A stretch of DNA of 35,403 bases from an uncultured Pseudomonadota bacterium (GTDB taxonomy: Bacteria > Myxococcota_A > UBA796 > SXON01), in the NCBI GenBank assembly GCA_903891165.1, contig CAITDR010000547.1, positions 1 to 35,403 of the forward strand, in the 5' to 3' direction. The notes below the pieces were generated by a model. The model made no database searches, had not been told where the DNA came from, and saw only the letters and a program-made list of their open reading frames with translations. The position numbers were made by a program, and so were the translations under genes. How positions within the stretch are numbered: position 1 is the stretch's first letter; every line of letters begins with the position of its first letter. Below are positions 30,730 through 35,403 of the stretch, piece after piece.

Positions 30730-32109
30730 TCAACGCTTGATCAGGTAGGCCCTTCCGGCAATCACCCCTTCCTGCGACGCAAAGGGTGCCCCGATCAACA
30801 GCTCGGCGCCCGTCTCTCCGTCTACATCTCCCGCTGCCAGTGCCCGGCCCGCATACTCGCCTTCCGTCGGCGCGTCGAAGTGGGCCATCCCCCCCAGCTC
30901 GGTGATCCCGGCGGTAAAAGGTCCATAGATCAGGTAGGTCCTGCCTGCGTCCACACCGACCCCGTCGTAGGCCCAGGCGCCGATGGCCAGATCCACCTGC
31001 CCGTCGCCGTCCAGATCCTCTCCTCCAACCAGCGCATAGCCCGCCTGGTCGCCCTCTTTTTCCCCGGTCCAGGCGACGGGTGCATCCGCAAGGGAGACCT
31101 GCCCAAGGACCGGACTAGGCCAAAGGTAGACCGTCCCCGTCTGTCCCCCCGCCCCATCGGCCGAAATCAGTAGGTCTGCCTTCCCATCTCCGTCGCTGTC
31201 CCCCGCGCCCCCCACCCGATCGCCCGCATAGTCGGCGTCGTTGGCCCCCCAAAGCACCCCATCGGCGTCGTCCAGGCTCCGGGGCCCGTCGGCAACCGGA
31301 CCCAGGAAAAGACAGGCTTTCCCCGCGTCTACCCCGGCATCGTCGTTGCCGGCTGCTCCCACCAGAACGTCGTCAAAGCCGTCCCCGTTGGTGTCTCCGA
31401 CCCCCGCCAGGGCGTAGCCCACCCCGTCTCCAGCGCCTGGGGTTGCATGGCGCACCGCGTTCTGGCCCGCCCCCACAAAGGAGGAGCCGCTATCGCCCAA
31501 TTTTCCTGAGGAGATCGGCCCGTAGAGCAGGTAGGCTTTGCCTCCGCCCGCCCCCCCCTCGTCGTTGCCGGTCGCGCCGACCAGCAGGTCGTCGTACTGG
31601 TCCCCGTTGACATCTCCCGCTCCCGCAACCCAGGAACCCGCGTAGTCCAGCTCTACCTCCCCCTCCAAAAGAATTGCCGCATCCGCCAGATTTCCGCCCT
31701 CAGCGCCCAGCAGGTAGACCGCTCCGGCCTCCCCCACCGTCACACTCGCCCCGATGGCGCCCACGGCCAGCTCTGCCCGGCCATCCCCGTCCGTGTCACC
31801 CGCAGTCGCGATGGAAAAGCCGGCAAAGTCGTAGGGATCTACCGGGGTGTAGCAGGCCCCGCTGGCGAGCGGCAACTTCCCCTCTGCAGGTGGACCGACA
31901 AAAACACAGGTAGGACCACCCGCATAGGCGGAGGCAGCGAGGTCGCCGATCCCGTCCCCGTTGTAGTCGCCGATCGCGACGGCAGTGCCAAGCGCCTGGT
32001 TCTGCACCCCCACCAGGATTGTCGATGCATCCGGTGTTTCTATCGGTTTTTCCGAAGAGTCATCCCGGACCTTTTCCGGTCCCACACAGGCCAGAAGGAA
32101 AAAAATCAA
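30730..32109 (-). CDS. Lipoprotein with seven FG-GAP (integrin-alpha-like) repeats
   Basis: 459 residues. ATG 32109 overlaps the upstream stop by four bases (ATGA). The N-terminus MIFFLLACVG is an ultra-short lipoprotein signal with Cys8. The mature protein is built from seven repeats of about 60 residues, each with a calcium-loop motif D-x-D/N-G-D-x-x-D/E-L: GDYNGDGIGDLAASA, GDTDGDGRAELAVGA, GDVNGDQYDDLLVGA, GDTNGDGFDDVLVGA, GDSDGDGKADLLISA, EDLDGDGQVDLAIGA and the weaker GDVDGETGAELLIGA. Seven repeats make a complete seven-bladed propeller of the integrin-alpha type, likely calcium-stabilised and used for adhesion or binding. It is the last gene of the cytochrome operon. Confidence 0.93.
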   Translation of the reverse strand: MIFFLLACVGPEKVRDDSSEKPIETPDASTILVGVQNQALGTAVAIGDYNGDGIGDLAASAYAGGPTCVFVGPPAEGKLPLASGACYTPVDPYDFAGFSIATAGDTDGDGRAELAVGAIGASVTVGEAGAVYLLGAEGGNLADAAILLEGEVELDYAGSWVAGAGDVNGDQYDDLLVGATGNDEGGAGGGKAYLLYGPISSGKLGDSGSSFVGAGQNAVRHATPGAGDGVGYALAGVGDTNGDGFDDVLVGAAGNDDAGVDAGKACLFLGPVADGPRSLDDADGVLWGANDADYAGDRVGGAGDSDGDGKADLLISADGAGGQTGTVYLWPSPVLGQVSLADAPVAWTGEKEGDQAGYALVGGEDLDGDGQVDLAIGAWAYDGVGVDAGRTYLIYGPFTAGITELGGMAHFDAPTEGEYAGRALAAGDVDGETGAELLIGAPFASQEGVIAGRAYLIKR

Positions 32110-32942
32110 GGAGCTACCGAAAAAACAAAGGGGAAGAGGTAAGGATCATCGGGCGCGTCCTCCCGTGCCAACTGCACCCAGACCTTCTGAGACCCCGCCA
32201 CGCTGAAGCTGTAGTGAAAGGGAATGTCGGGGCCCGGATATTGGTGGGGCATGTCGTGACCGGGAGGTGCGTTATCCATTCCCGGAAACCAGGCATGGGT
32301 GTGCCCGATCGCGCTTATCGCCGCGTCCGTGGTCACCGCATGGGCGTCGGCGCCCAGCCACTGTACCAAGTTGGTGACCTCAGCTCCGCTTTCTACCTCC
32401 GTAATGTGTACAGTCCAAGATGCTTCATAGCCGACGATCGGCTCCACCTCCCAGCTCAGCTCGGCGCGGAGCCCCCGATCTTCGGCCACATTCACCGGCT
32501 CCAGCCGCGGGCTCTCCAGCGCGGCCGGCTCCCCCTCCACGGTCATCCCCGCTTCGGTGTGCTGGTACTTGTTGCGATGGGCGTAGTCAAATGCGATCCG
32601 ATATTCCGTAGCCAGCTTGGCAGTAATCGGAAAGGAGAAGCTGGCATTTCGAAGGTTATCGGCTGTAATGTCGCCGTAGTCTTCCTGGTGAAGATGCTGG
32701 AAGTCCTCCAGATCGGAGGAGATGAAGATGGCGTGTACCATCCGCTGGTGAGACTGCTGCAGGTCATCGATGGGGCGACCATCCTGATCGGTGATCTGGA
32801 GGGAAAATTGGCCTTCCTGGCCTGCAACCAACGGATCGGGCGCCGTGGACCATTGCACCTCATAGGCGCTGGGGATCGGCTCTCCACTGTCTTCCTTTTC
32901 CGCGCTCTCGGGACCGCCCGAACAGGCCAGCAACAGGAGCAT
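32106..32942 (-). CDS. His-rich lipoprotein, possible metal-binding protein
   Basis: 278 residues. The start at ATG 32942 is fixed by GGAGG five bases upstream; the signal is only MLLLLAC (Cys7). An Ig-like domain starts near residue 27 (EVQWSTAPDPLVAGQEGQFS). Two His-bearing blocks follow: MVHAIFISSDLEDFQHLHQE (68-87), and from about 196 LGADAHAVTTD, IGHTHAWFPG and GHDMPHQYPG leading to IPFHYSFSVAG and VWVQLARE. This order resembles a family of secreted proteins near copper/heavy-metal systems that repeat D-L-x-x-F-x-H-x-H-P and end in FPY-x-F-x-x-x-G-x-Y-x-x-W/F-V-Q. I infer metal or haem-related binding but cannot name the family. It lies 16 bases after the pentaheme cytochrome gene. Confidence 0.82.
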   Translation of the reverse strand: MLLLLACSGGPESAEKEDSGEPIPSAYEVQWSTAPDPLVAGQEGQFSLQITDQDGRPIDDLQQSHQRMVHAIFISSDLEDFQHLHQEDYGDITADNLRNASFSFPITAKLATEYRIAFDYAHRNKYQHTEAGMTVEGEPAALESPRLEPVNVAEDRGLRAELSWEVEPIVGYEASWTVHITEVESGAEVTNLVQWLGADAHAVTTDAAISAIGHTHAWFPGMDNAPPGHDMPHQYPGPDIPFHYSFSVAGSQKVWVQLAREDAPDDPYLFPFVFSVAP

Positions 32943-32958
32943 GGTACCTCCACAAAGG

Positions 32959-34134
32959 CTAACGGAATTCCATTGGGATACGCTGAAGAATTGTCGGTGC
33001 TCCGCCCAGGCTGGACAGAAGTCGAAGCTCCAGGACCCCCTGCCCGGCGGCCCCTTTGCTGGACAGGGTGAAGCTGTGGCTGTCCACCCGCTCCGCGCCC
33101 GGTGCCAGTCGGGTATCGCTCAAAGTCCGGTAAGGAGCGGTACTTTCCACAGTTCTTGCAAAGGAGATCGGGAAGGAGGGCGCGAGTGCCTTTCCGGCGC
33201 TGTCCAGCGGCTGCACCTCGATGGTGTAGGCTTTGTTGGGGTTCCCTGTGGGGAAAGCATGACCCGCCCCGGTATTCTGGGTGGTGACGGTGACCTGCAG
33301 CGGTTGCCCGCGCTGCGCTACGGCCGACGCTGTCCGCACCAGCACGCTGATACCCCGGGCCGCGCTGTTCTTGAAGCCGTGGGAGGGGACCGTACCATCC
33401 GATCCGGGGAGCAGAACCCCCGCAACCGGGGCCATGTGGCAGTCCACACAGCCCACCCCCGCGCCTGCCCACCGCGACGCTTTCCACTCGCCCCAGGTGT
33501 CGTAGTAGGGCTTGTCCGCGCCCGGCCAGCTCAACTGGTGACAGGTGGCGCAGAAGTCTGGGCTTCGAAGCTCTGTACTTACCCGGACCGGGTGGGGCGC
33601 CTGCGGGGCTTCCCGGCTGCCCACCACCACACCATCGCGCACATGGCAGGCAGCGCAGGTGACACCCTCGCCGCGTAAGCCAAGGTCAAAGCTGCTGTTT
33701 TCCTGCATCACCGGGCGGCTGCTGTCGCCATCCACATAGCTGACCGCCAGCTGATCGTGCTGGCTGGCCAGCGGCAGGTGGCAGCCCAGGCACAGGGTGG
33801 AGTCGCCCGCTGCGTGCAGCGCCGTTTGAAAAGTGGGGGAGGACCAGGCATTTGCGTGGCGGCTCTGGCTCCAGGTTTCGTGCGCCGCGTAGTGGCAGGC
33901 GTTGCAGCCCTGCGCCGAGAGCGAGGAAAGCCCCGGTGGCAAGCTGTCGATATGTGCGGGGACACCGTCTGGAAAAAGCGGGGGAGCAGGCGGAGGAGGG
34001 GGGGGCGGCGCCTCCGTGACCACTTCCGGTGCGGGCGGGACGACCGGCTCGGCCTCTCCCTTTTTCCCCCGCGCGAGCGCCAGTCCGGCCATCAGCGCTG
34101 CGATCCCTGCGATGGCCACCACTTTCCGGGTCAT
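32959..34134 (-). CDS. Pentaheme c-type cytochrome, c554-like
   Basis: 391 residues from ATG 34134, chosen because GGAGG precedes it and residues 1-21 then form a clean signal/anchor; an earlier start at 34188 would add a charged stretch. A Pro/Glu-rich linker (residues 27-55) follows. Five CxxCH haem sites are visible: C77-H81, C115-H119, C160-H164, C195-H199 and C229-H233, spaced as in multihaem proteins such as cytochrome c554. From about residue 255 there is an Ig-like beta domain with TGAGHAFPTGNPNKAYTIEV, a motif common in such cytochromes. It probably carries electrons in the periplasm or at the outer membrane. Neighbours are a His-rich lipoprotein and a propeller lipoprotein. No quinol-oxidising membrane partner is in view. 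Confidence 0.93.
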   Translation of the reverse strand: MTRKVVAIAGIAALMAGLALARGKKGEAEPVVPPAPEVVTEAPPPPPPPAPPLFPDGVPAHIDSLPPGLSSLSAQGCNACHYAAHETWSQSRHANAWSSPTFQTALHAAGDSTLCLGCHLPLASQHDQLAVSYVDGDSSRPVMQENSSFDLGLRGEGVTCAACHVRDGVVVGSREAPQAPHPVRVSTELRSPDFCATCHQLSWPGADKPYYDTWGEWKASRWAGAGVGCVDCHMAPVAGVLLPGSDGTVPSHGFKNSAARGISVLVRTASAVAQRGQPLQVTVTTQNTGAGHAFPTGNPNKAYTIEVQPLDSAGKALAPSFPISFARTVESTAPYRTLSDTRLAPGAERVDSHSFTLSSKGAAGQGVLELRLLSSLGGAPTILQRIPMEFR

Positions 34135-34198
34135 CCCTTCCTCCCTCTTCCCACTATCACCTTTTCTTCGCTCCCGGATGCCGACCACGGTCTTGCAC

Positions 34199-34227
34199 TT
34201 GACTTGTCAATAGTTTCTTAGGAAACC
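34199..34227. promoter_or_regulatory. Two small inverted repeats upstream of the cytochrome gene
   Basis: TTGAC-TT-GTCAA (34199-34210) and GTTTC-TTAG-GAAAC (34214-34227) lie side by side in the 94-base gap. Read leftward the first contains a perfect -35 TTGACA (34210-34205), but no good -10 follows at 16-18 bases. The second could be a weak terminator for the upstream gene or an operator. Confidence 0.35.
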
Positions 34228-34228
34228 A

Positions 34229-35403
34229 TCAAAAATTCACGATGGAAGCATCATCTTTCTCTACCTTCATCGGCACCACCACCCGTGCTCCCGGCGGCGC
34301 ATACAGCGCCACATAGGTTGCGTAGTAGCCGGTGACTTTTTTGATGTAGTCCCTGGTCTCCGGGTAGGGGATCTGCTCTACATAGTCATCCATCCGGATG
34401 TCCGCTCCCCAGGGTGTAAGCCAGGAAGACATGTTGTGCGGTCCCCCGTTGTAGGAGCCAACCGCCATGGGAAAACTGCCCCCAAAACGATCCAGCAGTT
34501 GCGATAGGTAGTAGATGCCGTAGCGGATGTTCACCGACGGATTCTCCAGGGACTCCGGGGAATAGTGCGAATCCCCCATCATCGCCGCTACCTTCGCGCC
34601 GGTCCGCGGCATCACCTGCATCAGCCCGATGGCGCCTACCGGGGAAAGTGCCCATTGCTGGTACACACTTTCCTGCCGCATCAGCCCCAGGACCAGCAGC
34701 GGATCCACGGACCACTGCTCCCCATGCCGGTAGATGGCGTCGATATGTGCGGTGGGAAACATGGAGCGTAGTGCCTGCAGGCGCTGCTCCTCGCTGCTGG
34801 CAATTTTTGTCGTACCCCAGGAAAAACGCGCGACATGATGATCGTCCCGCACCAGCAGGAAAATCTCCCGCCACTCCGCCACGCTCATGTCTACATTTTT
34901 GTAGAGGCCAGTCTGATCCGCCTCCATCGCCTGGAACATCCGCGAGACGGCCGGAGCCGCGTCGTCAAAGGCTCCCGCACGCCCCAAATCCGCTGCTCCC
35001 TGGGCCCAAGGGAAAAGCTCCGGTTCCTTTACGCCCAGCTCGTCCAAGAGCTTCCATGCCCCCCCGGGATCCGAGAGGAAGCTGGGTTGGTAGGAGTCCG
35101 GACGCTCTGCCACCGGCACCGGCTCGGGAACGGCAGGAAGTACCTGCCCTCCCGAGTTGGGGCCGCTCCCAAAAGGTGCCCATGCCAGCCGGCTCCAGTC
35201 CACCACGCGCAGGTCTGCCCGGGTCTGCACCAGGATGGGCCCGGCCGTCGGGGGAGCAGTGCCCACGGAAACCAGGGCGGGTAGGGCAGGGGAGGAGCGG
35301 GGTGCGGGCCACCGGCCACTCCGCGCCCGCAGCGGCTCGGTAGGCGCCGCCTCCGCGGTCAGGATCAGCAGGGCGTACCAGGAATTGGGCTCGCTCCCCA
35401 GGA
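34229..35403 (-). CDS. Soluble lytic murein transglycosylase, Slt-type (5' end outside window)
   Basis: The minus frame is open to the right edge, so the N-terminus is missing. An internal GTG at 35266 is unlikely to be the start, because residues before it continue a helical Slt-like text (SEPNSWYALLIL). The last 170 residues are the catalytic domain: the Glu in LGLMRQESVYQQWALSPVGA, IGLMQVMPRTG, SYNGG and a C-terminal ETRDYIKKVTGYYATYVAL. These are the ES, GLMQ, NGG and Y-motifs of family 1 transglycosylases. The enzyme cleaves peptidoglycan glycan strands in the periplasm, forming 1,6-anhydromuramic ends. The upstream part should be the Slt superhelix. It precedes the cytochrome operon by 94 bases and may share its transcript. 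Confidence 0.93.
   Translation of the reverse strand, partial: LGSEPNSWYALLILTAEAAPTEPLRARSGRWPAPRSSPALPALVSVGTAPPTAGPILVQTRADLRVVDWSRLAWAPFGSGPNSGGQVLPAVPEPVPVAERPDSYQPSFLSDPGGAWKLLDELGVKEPELFPWAQGAADLGRAGAFDDAAPAVSRMFQAMEADQTGLYKNVDMSVAEWREIFLLVRDDHHVARFSWGTTKIASSEEQRLQALRSMFPTAHIDAIYRHGEQWSVDPLLVLGLMRQESVYQQWALSPVGAIGLMQVMPRTGAKVAAMMGDSHYSPESLENPSVNIRYGIYYLSQLLDRFGGSFPMAVGSYNGGPHNMSSWLTPWGADIRMDDYVEQIPYPETRDYIKKVTGYYATYVALYAPPGARVVVPMKVEKDDASIVNF

Noticed and set aside
34229-35266. GTG at 35266 as the true start of the lytic transglycosylase
   Set aside because: The frame continues open to the window edge with helical Slt-like residues, and no ribosome-binding site precedes the GTG.

Overview
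The window looks like a chromosomal segment from an uncultured, GC-rich Gram-negative bacterium of the Myxococcota / former Deltaproteobacteria type. This is an inference from several signs: paired small outer-membrane barrels next to TPR proteins of the Myxococcus Glt kind, many lipoproteins with Asp/Ser/Thr-rich linkers, a TonB-domain/TonB-receptor fusion, a PP2C-cyclic-nucleotide fusion, the futalosine menaquinone pathway (mqnD), a multiheme cytochrome and a textbook sigma-54 promoter. I see no mobile elements, CRISPR arrays, rRNA or phage genes. The only RNA gene I find is a tRNA-Cys.

Layout. (1) 1-6568, minus: two small outer-membrane barrels, a periplasmic TPR protein and a very large TPR protein cut by the left edge, resembling the outer-membrane part of the Glt gliding machinery. 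(2) 6882-12199, minus: exbB-exbD-tonB, a TonB-dependent receptor carrying its own TonB-type domain, and a lipoprotein, behind a good promoter. (3) 12443-12517, minus: tRNA-Cys with its own promoter and terminator. (4) 12656-16931, plus: a tight five-gene operon with a propeller-like lipoprotein, a ComEC-type metallo-beta-lactamase lipoprotein, DUF3006, a double ComEA-type helix-hairpin-helix protein and a CGPC thioredoxin-fold lipoprotein. (5) 16986-17753, minus: an unknown lipoprotein. (6) 17846-21390, minus: a fadN-fadA-like beta-oxidation operon with a FadR-like palindrome over its promoter and a strong terminator. (7) 21508-22734, minus: an Asp-box lipoprotein behind a sigma-54 promoter. 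(8) 22854-24886, minus: PP2C-cNMP phosphatase overlapping mqnD. (9) 25029-30673, plus: a GbsR/MarR regulator, an outer-membrane-barrel-like protein, a LolD-like ATPase, two FtsX-type permeases and a LolA-like periplasmic protein. This is the best candidate for a poorly described envelope transport system. (10) 30730-35403, minus: lytic transglycosylase (cut by the right edge), pentaheme cytochrome c, His-rich lipoprotein and a seven-repeat FG-GAP lipoprotein.

Almost everything concerns the cell envelope: outer-membrane machinery, TonB uptake, extracytoplasmic DNA/redox proteins, lipid or lipoprotein trafficking and wall remodelling. A recurring oddity is a set of lipoproteins whose signal peptides are only 6-10 residues long with no basic N-region. 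Their starts are fixed by overlaps with neighbouring genes or by strong ribosome-binding sites.
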